From the NCBI GenBank assembly GCA_047619485.1, contig JBLHKE010000443.1:1-6616 (forward strand): 6,616 nucleotides of DNA. Reading direction: 5' to 3'. This document shows positions 1 to 6,394 of the stretch, one piece after another (the stretch's first letter is position 1; every line of letters starts with the position of its first letter). The translations under genes and the position numbers were made by a program. The notes under the pieces were generated by a model, which worked only from the letters and a program-made list of their open reading frames with translations, was not told where the DNA came from and made no database searches. Source of the stretch: JBLHKE01 sp047619485 (GTDB taxonomy: Bacteria; Verrucomicrobiota; Verrucomicrobiia; Verrucomicrobiales; DEV007).

Positions 1-1
1 G

Positions 2-400
2 GCGGCGCGATCGGGCATTGGGATGTGCTTTGGGGCTGCGAAGAAGGCTACTTGGCGTTCCGTTGGAGCGGGGTATCGGAAGCTGCTTTTTGGGGCGGGG
101 GCGGAAGAGATCGGCGGGGTGACGCCGAATGGGGAAACGCGTTCGCGGCGTGGTTTCACGCAGAAGGAGATTGAGGCAGTGTGGAAGGCGGGCGGCAAGT
201 TGACGTTGGCGCAGGTGCTGCGTTGCCGTGTCACCTATTTTACCGAAGGAATTGCACTCGGTGGACAACAGTTTCTAAGATCTTGGGGTGAGGGTAGTGA
301 TTCGATCCGTCGGACGGCAAAGAGTGTTGGCGGCGCGGACTTGGATGGTCTGATGTACCTTGGCTCAAAAAACGAAAATGCCATTCAGGCGCCGGGGTGA
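2..400 (+). CDS. REP-associated tyrosine transposase (RAYT, IS200-like Y1 family), C-terminal part, cut by the window's left edge
   Basis: The frame is open from base 2 (AARSGIGMCF...), so the ATG at 23 is internal and the real start lies outside the window; 132 residues are visible. RAYTs are single-copy relatives of IS200/IS605 transposases that act on REP palindromes. The recognisable part is the conserved tail: YRKLLFGAGAEE (codons at about 77-112), then GFTQKEIEAVWKAGGKLTLAQ, then LRCRVTYFTEGIALG (about 218-262), which matches the family's usual LRCRVRYFTDGxxLGS. The HUH motif and catalytic Tyr would be upstream and cannot be checked. After QQFL the protein departs from the usual VF...FG.KRKTGAR stretch and reads RSWGEGSDSIRRTAK, then returns to GGADLDGLMYL and NAIQAPG. 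This segment is diverged or lightly damaged. Codons favour G/T at position three, unlike the C-rich genes to the right. Family call from recall, not a search. Confidence 0.72.
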   Translation, partial: AARSGIGMCFGAAKKATWRSVGAGYRKLLFGAGAEEIGGVTPNGETRSRRGFTQKEIEAVWKAGGKLTLAQVLRCRVTYFTEGIALGGQQFLRSWGEGSDSIRRTAKSVGGADLDGLMYLGSKNENAIQAPG

Positions 401-500
401 CCTCTGGTATCGGGGACAACTGTGTAGGAGTTCTGGTAGGAGGCTGACACGCCTGAGTTATTGACGAGGCGGTATCTCAAGCTGACGTTTTCTTCGCGAA

Positions 501-1152
501 GTGGATCCTATATTTGAGTTCAAGAGGTGCTGGACACTGGAAAGGTTTTCGGATCGGCGATCATGCAGCCATTGCTCTGAGCTGATTTCGCCAGTCTCCG
601 CGCCGTATTCGCGGGTCATCAGGATGGCCGATCCGCTCAAGGAAGTGTCGACACTGGGACGGTTACAACACGGTTGCGGTTCACAAGGGAGTCGCCCGGG
701 CGGCATTCAGGCTGAAGCAGCTGTCTGCAGAGGAATACGCCCAAATCAAAGACATCTAGGGAACGTCCGGTTCCCGAGAGCCGGCCGGCCGTGATCTCAA
801 ACCGAAGGAGATCGCCGAACTTATCAAAGTGTGCTGCGACGATAAAGGCGCAGCAGGTGCCCACGACGCAGCGATGCTCTGTGTAGCAGCCCACACCGGT
901 GCCAGACGTGCGGACATCGCCCTGATGGGAATGGATGATCTCGGCGAAGCTAACGATGGCACGGTGACGGTTCACGTGATCGGCAAGCGCAACAAGGAGC
1001 GGACTCTCTACCGGCATGGCGGAGTGGGTATTGCCACTGTAGCTGGGGTGCTCGGTCATGCAAACGTGCAGACTAAAACGCGCTACGATCGACGCGGTGA
1101 GTGAGCGAAGATCAGCGCTATTAAGTTGCTTGAAGTCCCTTTTCCTTCATAG
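501..1152 (+). pseudogene. Decayed site-specific tyrosine recombinase/integrase: two in-frame stops, probable frameshift, internal deletion
   Basis: One frame reads as a tyrosine recombinase from 655 to 1152: WDGYNTVAVHKGVARAAF, then RLKQLSAEEYAQIKDI, a TAG at 757-759, GTSGSREPAGRDLKPKEI, HTGARRADIALMGMDDL, GTVTVHVIGKRNKERTLY, VAGVLGHANVQTKTRYD, RRGE, a TGA at 1102-1104, then AKISAIKLLEVPFPS and a natural stop at 1150-1152. Family members usually read RYDRRGERAK, so the TGA looks like CGA changed to TGA. The first catalytic Arg (TGAR, 904-906), box II His (1057-1059) and Tyr (1084-1086) remain. Between TLY (1009-1011) and VGIATV (1024) the family normally has roughly 70-90 residues including the HxxR motif; these are gone. 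Upstream, a different frame (about 585-653) gives SPVSAPYSRVIRMADPLKEVST and joins smoothly if one base near 654 is extra. The region before 585 is not recognisable, so the left end is uncertain. Cannot make active enzyme. Confidence 0.85.
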
Positions 1153-1159
1153 CACCCAC

Positions 1160-1163
1160 GGAG
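1160..1163 (+). promoter_or_regulatory. Shine-Dalgarno site (GGAG) ahead of the 71-codon ORF
   Basis: GGAG lies 8 bases before the ATG at 1172, an ideal spacing. It is the reason to choose 1172 as the start over the longer open frame that begins at 1058 inside the integrase remnant. Confidence 0.4.
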
Positions 1164-1171
1164 ACCTACAC

Positions 1172-1387
1172 ATGTCAGTTCCAACAACAGTCCACGGGAG
1201 GTCAGCACTCACTCGACTCTCAGCGATCAATACACTGGCCTTCTTAATCCCTTCCGACAACCAGGCCTTCAATAATCGGCTCCACGAAGCCCACGAAACA
1301 CGCAAAGCGGAGGCTCTAGACCACGCCCCGATCTCCGATCCCTTCAACGGCGTCTTCAAGCGCCCCACGCAAAAAGCAAATTTCTAG
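1172..1387 (+). CDS. Small hypothetical protein, 71 residues, directly after the dead integrase
   Basis: I do not recognise this ORF. It starts 19 bases after the last stop of the integrase remnant and has GGAG at a good distance. The product begins MSVPTTVHGRSALTRL, has a short hydrophobic patch (INTLAFLI, about residues 18-25), a charged middle (NNRLHEAHETRKAEAL) and a basic end (FKRPTQKANF). There is no signal peptide, full membrane span, cysteine pair or zinc motif. The patch is too short to cross a membrane. Placement suggests a passenger gene of the same element as the integrase, or chance coding in its 3' flank. Third-position base choice is less C/G-rich than in the dehydrogenase to the right, which weakly favours foreign origin or non-coding DNA. 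Without homologues it is about even whether it is real. Confidence 0.35.
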   Translation: MSVPTTVHGRSALTRLSAINTLAFLIPSDNQAFNNRLHEAHETRKAEALDHAPISDPFNGVFKRPTQKANF

Positions 1388-1481
1388 CAATAATCGAGCC
1401 TGCCGGAAATAGCTAGGAGCTGGCAGCTACGGGGCGCATCCCGCGACCAAGTCAGTGCCGTGATGACACGAAAAAACAGGG

Positions 1482-2867
1482 TCAACTGCCCTTGTCCCAC
1501 TGGGGGTCACCCACGACGCGGTCGCGATAGTCATCGAGTTCGCGATCCATCAGGGCGTGATAGATAGGCTTCGCCCCGAGCCTCTCCGGGATGACGTAGG
1601 CGGTCAGGCAAGCAATCAGCAGCGGCAGCATCAGAGTGTGTTGCCCGGTCATCTCCACCACCAGCACGATCCCTGTCAACGGTGCCTGAACCGTCGCCGA
1701 GAACATGGCGGCCATCCCGACAACCGCGAAGATCCCTAGGCTCGGCATGTCGACCGGATACCACGGCGCAACCAAAAGCCCGACGGCGAGCCCCGCACAG
1801 GAACCGAGCACCAGCAGGGGTGCAAAGATGCCACCGGGCGCACCACTGGCATAGGATACCATCGTCAGCGCGAAGCGAATTACGAGGATCCCGAACAGCG
1901 GCCCGAGCAAGGTTGTGCCCGCCACCGCCGACTCGGTGAGGTGATGCCCGCTGCCAATCAGATCCGGCGAAACCAAGGAGGTCGCAGCGACCGCCAGCCC
2001 GGTGATCGCCGCGATGACGAATAGGTTACGCCCGGGTAGGATGCGGGGCATGAGATCGGTCGTGCGGATCAGCGATGCGTTGAACAGTGCTCCGAAGATC
2101 CCGGCGACGATCCCGACCAGGAGGAAGACCGGCAGTAGCCCGAGCGAGGGGATCGGGTAGTCCGGGATGTGGAAGACCGGCTCCTGCCCGAGCGCCAGGC
2201 GCGAGATGGTATCGGCGACCGCAGAGGCGAGTAGCGTCGCGAAGAAAATCCGCCGGTGGAAGGCGCGCTGGATTTCTTCTAACACAAACACAAGTCCAGC
2301 TAGCGGCGCATTGAAAGCGGCCGAGAGACCCGCCCCGGCGCCAGCCGCGATGAGGATGAAGCGTTCGTCACGCGTCATGCCGAAGAGCCGGCCGACAAGC
2401 TTGCCAGCCGCACCGCCCATCTGGATCGTCGGCCCCTCACGCCCGAGCGCCAGGCCGGCACCCATCACTAGAACACCCCCGACGAATTTGACGAGGATCA
2501 CCGGCAACGGTTTGAGCCGCCGCATGTGCAGGAGGACAGCTTTGAGCTGCGGGATGCCCGAACCTCCGGCTGCGGGAGAAAATCTCCTTACCAGATAGAT
2601 CGCGATGCCGGTGGCAACGGCGGCGATTACCCACAGCAGAAAAAATCCAGCCCAACCCGGACCGACGCTCTCCAGCAGCCGGATCCGCAGCCCCTCTGCC
2701 CCACGCAGCGACACGCGGAAGGCGACCGCAATCAATCCGGCGAGCACCCCGACCACCACCACACGCGGGAGCAGGCGCAAGCGCGAAGCCCGCGCCACGT
2801 ACTCCAACTCGCTACGCCGCGCACTGCTCTCGGCAGTTAGGGGTTCTGGATCTTCGCTCAGGGCCAT
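1482..2867 (-). CDS. ClC-family chloride channel / H+-Cl- exchange transporter
   Basis: Inner-membrane ClC protein of 461 residues, near the 473 of E. coli ClcA, with many hydrophobic helices and no C-terminal CBS domains. The anion-path motifs are all present: GSGIP at 102-106 (Ser103 coordinates Cl-), GREGP at 142-146 (Glu144, the external gating glutamate), AAFNAPLAGLVFVLEE at 183-198, GGIFAP at 345-350, and Tyr436 in KPIYHAL, equal to ClcA Tyr445. Glu198 aligns with ClcA Glu203, the internal proton-transfer glutamate. Having both glutamates favours a 2 Cl-/1 H+ exchanger over a passive channel; known roles in bacteria include extreme acid resistance. The N-terminal 30 residues are polar and charged and probably cytoplasmic. 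The ATG at 2867 has no clear Shine-Dalgarno upstream. The gene is divergent from the aldehyde dehydrogenase and is single, with no operon partner. Family assignment is firm; strict orthology to clcA is not established, so no symbol is given. Confidence 0.95.
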   Translation of the reverse strand: MALSEDPEPLTAESSARRSELEYVARASRLRLLPRVVVVGVLAGLIAVAFRVSLRGAEGLRIRLLESVGPGWAGFFLLWVIAAVATGIAIYLVRRFSPAAGGSGIPQLKAVLLHMRRLKPLPVILVKFVGGVLVMGAGLALGREGPTIQMGGAAGKLVGRLFGMTRDERFILIAAGAGAGLSAAFNAPLAGLVFVLEEIQRAFHRRIFFATLLASAVADTISRLALGQEPVFHIPDYPIPSLGLLPVFLLVGIVAGIFGALFNASLIRTTDLMPRILPGRNLFVIAAITGLAVAATSLVSPDLIGSGHHLTESAVAGTTLLGPLFGILVIRFALTMVSYASGAPGGIFAPLLVLGSCAGLAVGLLVAPWYPVDMPSLGIFAVVGMAAMFSATVQAPLTGIVLVVEMTGQHTLMLPLLIACLTAYVIPERLGAKPIYHALMDRELDDYRDRVVGDPQWDKGS

Positions 2868-2928
2868 TAAGAATTAGGATCGCCACCTTGGGACTGGCCG
2901 GGCCCAATGACAAGCACTTGCATCCGTC

Positions 2929-2956
2929 TTGCACGATTGCCAGCCCGCACTAGGAT
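2929..2956 (+). promoter_or_regulatory. Possible sigma70-type promoter for the aldehyde dehydrogenase gene
   Basis: TTGCAC (2929-2934) and TAGGAT (2951-2956) are separated by 16 bases in the 97-base divergent region. Initiation 6-8 bases after the -10 would fall at about 2962-2964, almost on the ATG at 2965, giving a leaderless or near-leaderless mRNA. The AGGA at 2952-2955, nine bases before the ATG, would otherwise serve as a Shine-Dalgarno; both cannot be used in one transcript. Weak matches, so tentative. Confidence 0.22.
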
Positions 2957-2964
2957 GAACGCTC

Positions 2965-4461
2965 ATGGCCAAACGCTCTACCACCCGCTCAAGACCTGTC
3001 AAGAAAGCAGCCCCATCACTCGATTTTGGCTCTGCTTGGGAATACGCCCCCGCCCCGGAAACCACGCCGGTGCCGTTGAAGAAACAATACGAGCTCTTCA
3101 TTGGCGGGAAATTTGTCACCCCGAGCGGCGGCAAGTACTTTCGCTCCGTCAACCCGGCCACTGGCAAAGCCCACACGCGCATCGCCGAGGGCACCGCGAA
3201 GGATGTCGACAAGGCGGTCGCCGCCGCGCGCAAAGCGCTAACTGGCCCGTGGGGCAAACTCCCAGCAGCCGAACGCTCGAAATACCTGTTCCGCATCGCA
3301 CGCATGATCCAGGAGCGGTCGCGCGAGCTGGCGATCCTCGAGACGATGGACGGCGGCAAGCCAATCAAGGAATCCCGTGACGTCGATCTCCCACTAGTAG
3401 CTGCGCATTTCTTCTACCACGCCGGGTGGGCGGATAAACTCGAATATGCATTCCCTGGCCGCGAGCCAAAACCCGTCGGTGTCTGTGGCCAGATCATCCC
3501 GTGGAATTTCCCGCTGATGATGGCCGCCTGGAAGATCGCCCCGGCGCTCGCCTGCGGCAACACAGTCGTGCTGAAACCCGCCGAGACCACCTCGGTCACC
3601 GCCATGCACCTCGCAGAGATTTTTCAGGAAGCAGGGCTCCCCGACGGTGTCGTCAACATCGTCACCGGTGCCGGTGCGACGGGTAGCGCCCTGGTCGATC
3701 ACCCGGGCGTCGACAAAATCGCGTTCACTGGCTCGACCAAGGTCGGCAAAGCGATCGCCAAGGCCACCGCAGGCTCGCGCAAACGACTCACGCTGGAGCT
3801 CGGCGGCAAGGCGGCCAACATCATCATGGACGATGCGCCTCTCGACCAGGCGATCGAGGGAGTGATCAACGCGATCTATTTCAATCAGGGACACGTGTGC
3901 TGCGCCGGCTCCCGACTATTGGTGCAGGAATCGATCCACGACGAGGTGATCCGACGCCTCACCGACCGTATTCAGACACTGCGCGTCGGCGATCCGCTAG
4001 ATAAAAACACCGACGTCGGCGCGATCAACTCGAAGGAACAACTCGGGCGCATCTGCGAACTCGTCGACTCTGGAGTCGCGGAAGGGGCCGGGCTTGTCCA
4101 GTCGAAATCCAAGCTGCCAAAGGACGGGTTCTGGTTCGCACCGAGCTTCTTCACGGGCGTCACCGCCAGCCACCGCATCGCGCGCGAGGAGATCTTCGGC
4201 CCAGTCCTCAGCGTGATGACTTTCCGCACCCCAGAGGAGGCGATCGAGCGCGCCAACAATACCTGCTACGGCCTAAGCGCCGGCATCTGGACGGACAAGG
4301 GATCGAAGATTTTCAAGATGGCCAACCAGTTGAAAGCCGGCGTCGTCTGGGCTAATACCTACAACAAATTCGACCCGACCAGCCCCTTCGGTGGTTACAA
4401 GGAATCCGGTTTCGGCCGCGAAGGCGGGTTGCAAGGCCTGCAGGCTTACCTCAGTATCTAA
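2965..4461 (+). CDS. NAD(P)-dependent aldehyde dehydrogenase (ALDH superfamily)
   Basis: Cytoplasmic enzyme of 498 residues, normal length for the family, oxidising an aldehyde to the acid with NAD(P)+. No signal peptide. All key elements are visible: IIPWNFP at 177-183 (Asn181 of the oxyanion site), Lys204 in VVLKPAE, FTGSTKVG at 254-261 (cofactor-binding turn), Glu278 in LELGGK (general base), Cys312 in QGHVCCAGSR (first of the two Cys, the nucleophile), Glu409 and Phe411 in EEIFGPV (nicotinamide ribose contact), and PFGGYKESGFGRE at 474-486. The first 20 residues (MAKRSTTRSRPVKKAAPSLD) are a basic extension. The next part, WEYAPAPE, recalls ALDHs often encoded beside deoxyribose-phosphate aldolase, but no aldolase gene lies in this window, so the substrate is unknown. 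AGGA sits nine bases before the ATG. The VOC gene follows after 12 bases and is probably co-transcribed. Confidence 0.95.
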   Translation: MAKRSTTRSRPVKKAAPSLDFGSAWEYAPAPETTPVPLKKQYELFIGGKFVTPSGGKYFRSVNPATGKAHTRIAEGTAKDVDKAVAAARKALTGPWGKLPAAERSKYLFRIARMIQERSRELAILETMDGGKPIKESRDVDLPLVAAHFFYHAGWADKLEYAFPGREPKPVGVCGQIIPWNFPLMMAAWKIAPALACGNTVVLKPAETTSVTAMHLAEIFQEAGLPDGVVNIVTGAGATGSALVDHPGVDKIAFTGSTKVGKAIAKATAGSRKRLTLELGGKAANIIMDDAPLDQAIEGVINAIYFNQGHVCCAGSRLLVQESIHDEVIRRLTDRIQTLRVGDPLDKNTDVGAINSKEQLGRICELVDSGVAEGAGLVQSKSKLPKDGFWFAPSFFTGVTASHRIAREEIFGPVLSVMTFRTPEEAIERANNTCYGLSAGIWTDKGSKIFKMANQLKAGVVWANTYNKFDPTSPFGGYKESGFGREGGLQGLQAYLSI

Positions 4462-4473
4462 CACTTCCCTAAA

Positions 4474-4821
4474 ATGCACGTAGAAAAACTCAAATACACC
4501 ATCTGGGCAGCGGATGTCCCGCGCGCGATCAAGTTCTACACCGACGTCTTCGGTGCAACCGTCGCCAAGCAGAACCCACACATCACCGAACTCGAAATCG
4601 CCGGTGGCCTGATATCAATCCACGGCGGCGGCGAAGGCAACAAGACCTGGACCGGGCTCACCTTCCAGATCGCCGATGTGGTCAAAGGTGCCGAAGCCGT
4701 CAAAGCAGCTGGCGGCGAGTGCCCGCGCGACCCGGAGCCGGAAGACGGTGAGCCACCGCACCTGGCAATGTGCATCGACCCCGAGGGCAACCAGATCATG
4801 CTCAGCCGGGCGCGGTCGTAA
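4474..4821 (+). CDS. VOC-family protein (glyoxalase / bleomycin-resistance / dioxygenase fold)
   Basis: A single-module cytoplasmic protein of 115 residues. It shows the VOC pattern: a first strand and helix KLKYTIWAADVPRAIKFYTD followed by VFG, a middle strand GGLISIHGGGEG, the second repeat GLTFQIADVVKGAEAVKAAG, and a closing strand CIDPEGNQIMLSR. The fold covers glyoxalase I, antibiotic-binding proteins and ring-cleaving dioxygenases, so the reaction cannot be read from the fold. The usual first-strand metal ligand (His) is Tyr8 here, and the usual last-strand Glu in GNxIEL is Met (GNQIML). Metal-dependent glyoxalase activity is therefore doubtful, and binding or sequestration may be the role; I believe a WAxDxxRAxxFY subgroup shares this. 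The start is 12 bases after the dehydrogenase stop, with no clear Shine-Dalgarno, which fits translational coupling. A role with the dehydrogenase in carbonyl handling is inference. Confidence 0.88.
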   Translation: MHVEKLKYTIWAADVPRAIKFYTDVFGATVAKQNPHITELEIAGGLISIHGGGEGNKTWTGLTFQIADVVKGAEAVKAAGGECPRDPEPEDGEPPHLAMCIDPEGNQIMLSRARS

Positions 4822-4825
4822 TCAC

Positions 4826-4848
4826 GGCAGCCCCACCGGTTTGCTGCC
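4826..4848. terminator. Small hairpin between convergent genes, possible weak terminator
   Basis: GGCAGC (4826-4831) pairs with GCTGCC (4843-4848) around an 11-base loop, just after the VOC stop at 4821 and in the 66-base gap before the convergent minus-strand gene that ends at 4888. No T-tract follows on either strand, so it is not a textbook intrinsic terminator. Confidence 0.28.
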
Positions 4849-4887
4849 CGTAAGCTTGAGCCGGATCAGTTAGGCCGGAAGAAGATT

Positions 4888-6309
4888 CTACTCGCCAACG
4901 ATGGGCCGAGTTCGCCAAATCCAGTCCCCATCTTCGCTAATACCTACCACTTCCTCAGCGGCCGGAAGTCTCCCCCCATCATCATCGCCATCGCTCCCAA
5001 AGGAGTAGATCAGAACTTCACCGTCCGGCTCCGCCCGATAAACAGGCTCTTTCCCGGTGACGGGATCGAGCGGCACCGCCGGCAGATATCGTGGCACTAG
5101 CTCAGAGAGCTTGCCAGGCAATCGCCCCTGCTTTAGCCGAAATCGCTCTGCCGCAATCGCGATCCGCGCATTGCCCAGCATGGCCTCTTGTCGAAGACTT
5201 AGACCACCGGTTAACTGGAAGGCTCTTAGCGAAGTCGCGTCCTCCTCCGAACCCGAAGCCGCAATCCTATCCCCAGCCTCCTCCAGGCGTTTCAACTTCA
5301 CCAGATCGAGCAACAGCTGGCTCTTAGCTGTGTCGAAAAGGGCTTCATAAGTGACCCTGACGGACTCCTCCAGAGTCTCGTAGATCTCGGCCGGCGTCGG
5401 GGGATCCTCATCCGCATCGCCCACCAGCGTCACCTCATTCCATTCGACCTCGCCCTTCGCTACTCGCACTGACACGCGCTCCATGAACACGAGCTCAGAC
5501 CTGATCGCCGTCTCGAAAAGCGCACTGAAATCGAACTTTGACAAGGACTCGTCAAACCGCCGCAACGAATCCTCATCCCACCGCTGCAATACGACCCCTT
5601 CACGGATGCATGCAATCGCCGTCTGGGCACTCGCCCCAGTCACGAGAAGCCCGATCGCGAATGGGTTGCTACGGTTGTGCAGAGAAACCTGTAGTAGCGT
5701 CATCACATCCCCAGCAGCCTCAGCCGACTCCCCCAACTGGATCCGACACAGTGCTCTTCCCGCCAGATTCCGACAAACGGCAGGGGGGAAAATAAAAGAA
5801 CTCTCGCGAGGAAGGTTCTCCCACTCGAACGGGTACCTGCAGTGGCGCCGACTCGCGGCTTCAGACAACTCCCGAAACTCATCATCCCAAGTAGCCAGAC
5901 CCAGCAGCAATTTCTTTGCCGAACCAGTCCGATCGAGCTGCGGATCATTCGCGACGGAGCCCAGATCAGCCAATTCAAAAGTGGCGAGGCGATTGAAAAA
6001 CGGGAAGCGGCTAGGAAAACCGGGCAACGATGTAATTCCAATCTTCCCCAACCGGGTTGCTGAAGAATCCGCAGAGTTCGCCTCATCAAAAAGTTCGGCA
6101 ACAATCGAGTGCTTCGCAAAATTCTCGATATCCGGCACCGGCGGAGGCGCCATTTCCTCCAGATCGAAAATAACCCCTTCAGCCTCGAGCTTGGCTTTCG
6201 TCACCAGCCATTTTTTCTCAGCCTCGTCGGCCTTTCCTGCCGGAGAACATCCAACCTCACAAAACAATACAAGAAGCCCTAAGAAGAAACGCATACTCTC
6301 CAGAATCAT
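4888..6309 (-). CDS. Exported, possibly lipid-anchored, protein of unknown function with a pseudopilin-like C-terminal segment
   Basis: 473 residues; I cannot name a function. The N-terminus MRFFLGLLVLFCEVGCSPAG (from Met6) looks like a short signal peptide. Cys21 could be lipidated, but EVG before it is a poor lipobox because position -3 is Glu. Met6 (6292-6294) may be the true start, since it places the Arg directly before the hydrophobic run; GGAG lies only three bases before it, and Met1 has no clear Shine-Dalgarno. Residues about 30-60 read KKWLVTKAKLEAEG and MAPPPVPDIENF. A long, probably helical, acidic middle follows. Residues 379-425 (NARIAIAAERFRLKQGRLPG, KLSELVPRYLPAVPLDPVTG) and YSFGSDGDDDGG near 435-446 resemble the tails of type II secretion pseudopilins and of many uncharacterised planctomycete and verrucomicrobial proteins. 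No enzyme motif is seen. The gene is convergent with the VOC gene and 85 bases downstream of the next minus-strand gene. Confidence 0.8.
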   Translation of the reverse strand: MILESMRFFLGLLVLFCEVGCSPAGKADEAEKKWLVTKAKLEAEGVIFDLEEMAPPPVPDIENFAKHSIVAELFDEANSADSSATRLGKIGITSLPGFPSRFPFFNRLATFELADLGSVANDPQLDRTGSAKKLLLGLATWDDEFRELSEAASRRHCRYPFEWENLPRESSFIFPPAVCRNLAGRALCRIQLGESAEAAGDVMTLLQVSLHNRSNPFAIGLLVTGASAQTAIACIREGVVLQRWDEDSLRRFDESLSKFDFSALFETAIRSELVFMERVSVRVAKGEVEWNEVTLVGDADEDPPTPAEIYETLEESVRVTYEALFDTAKSQLLLDLVKLKRLEEAGDRIAASGSEEDATSLRAFQLTGGLSLRQEAMLGNARIAIAAERFRLKQGRLPGKLSELVPRYLPAVPLDPVTGKEPVYRAEPDGEVLIYSFGSDGDDDGGRLPAAEEVVGISEDGDWIWRTRPIVGE

Positions 6310-6394
6310 TCATTCGAACACAGTCAGCAAGCGCGAAACTGCAAGAACTTCACACCCAGATCCCCCCCCTCAGCAAAGCCACAGTCAAAGAAAC

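Noticed and set aside
441..454. REP-like palindrome AGGC-TGACAC-GCCT downstream of the RAYT
   Set aside because: Four-base arms with no extension and no second copy seen in the window; too weak to call a REP.
492..501. Perfect 10-base palindrome CTTCGCGAAG
   Set aside because: Palindromes of this length are common in GC-rich DNA, and it has no partner copy or link to a gene start.
458..706. Minus-strand 82-codon ORF as an excisionase-like gene
   Set aside because: No helix-turn-helix or other motif, and it overlaps the decayed integrase N-terminus on the other strand.
829..1104. Free-standing 91-residue recombinase-like gene starting at 829
   Set aside because: The 'start' is an internal GTG (Val) of the integrase frame, whose sense continues upstream to 655 and downstream past the TGA to 1152. 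It is a fragment of the pseudogene.
757..1104. Programmed stop-codon readthrough (TAG at 757, TGA at 1102) in the recombinase
   Set aside because: The HxxR catalytic region is deleted and a frameshift is likely upstream, so readthrough would still give a dead enzyme. Simple decay explains everything.
1400..1426. attC-like or terminator hairpin (CTGCC ... GGCAG) between the 71-codon ORF and the ClC gene
   Set aside because: The stem is only five pairs with a 17-base loop, there is no GTTRRRY/RYYYAAC core and no T-tract follows. Chance is sufficient.
2874..3368. Long minus-strand ORFs opposite the aldehyde dehydrogenase (also 3394-3894 and 3972-4259)
   Set aside because: They lie opposite a strongly supported gene in high-GC DNA, have low-complexity Arg/Ser/Pro-rich products and no family motifs. 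They are antisense shadows.
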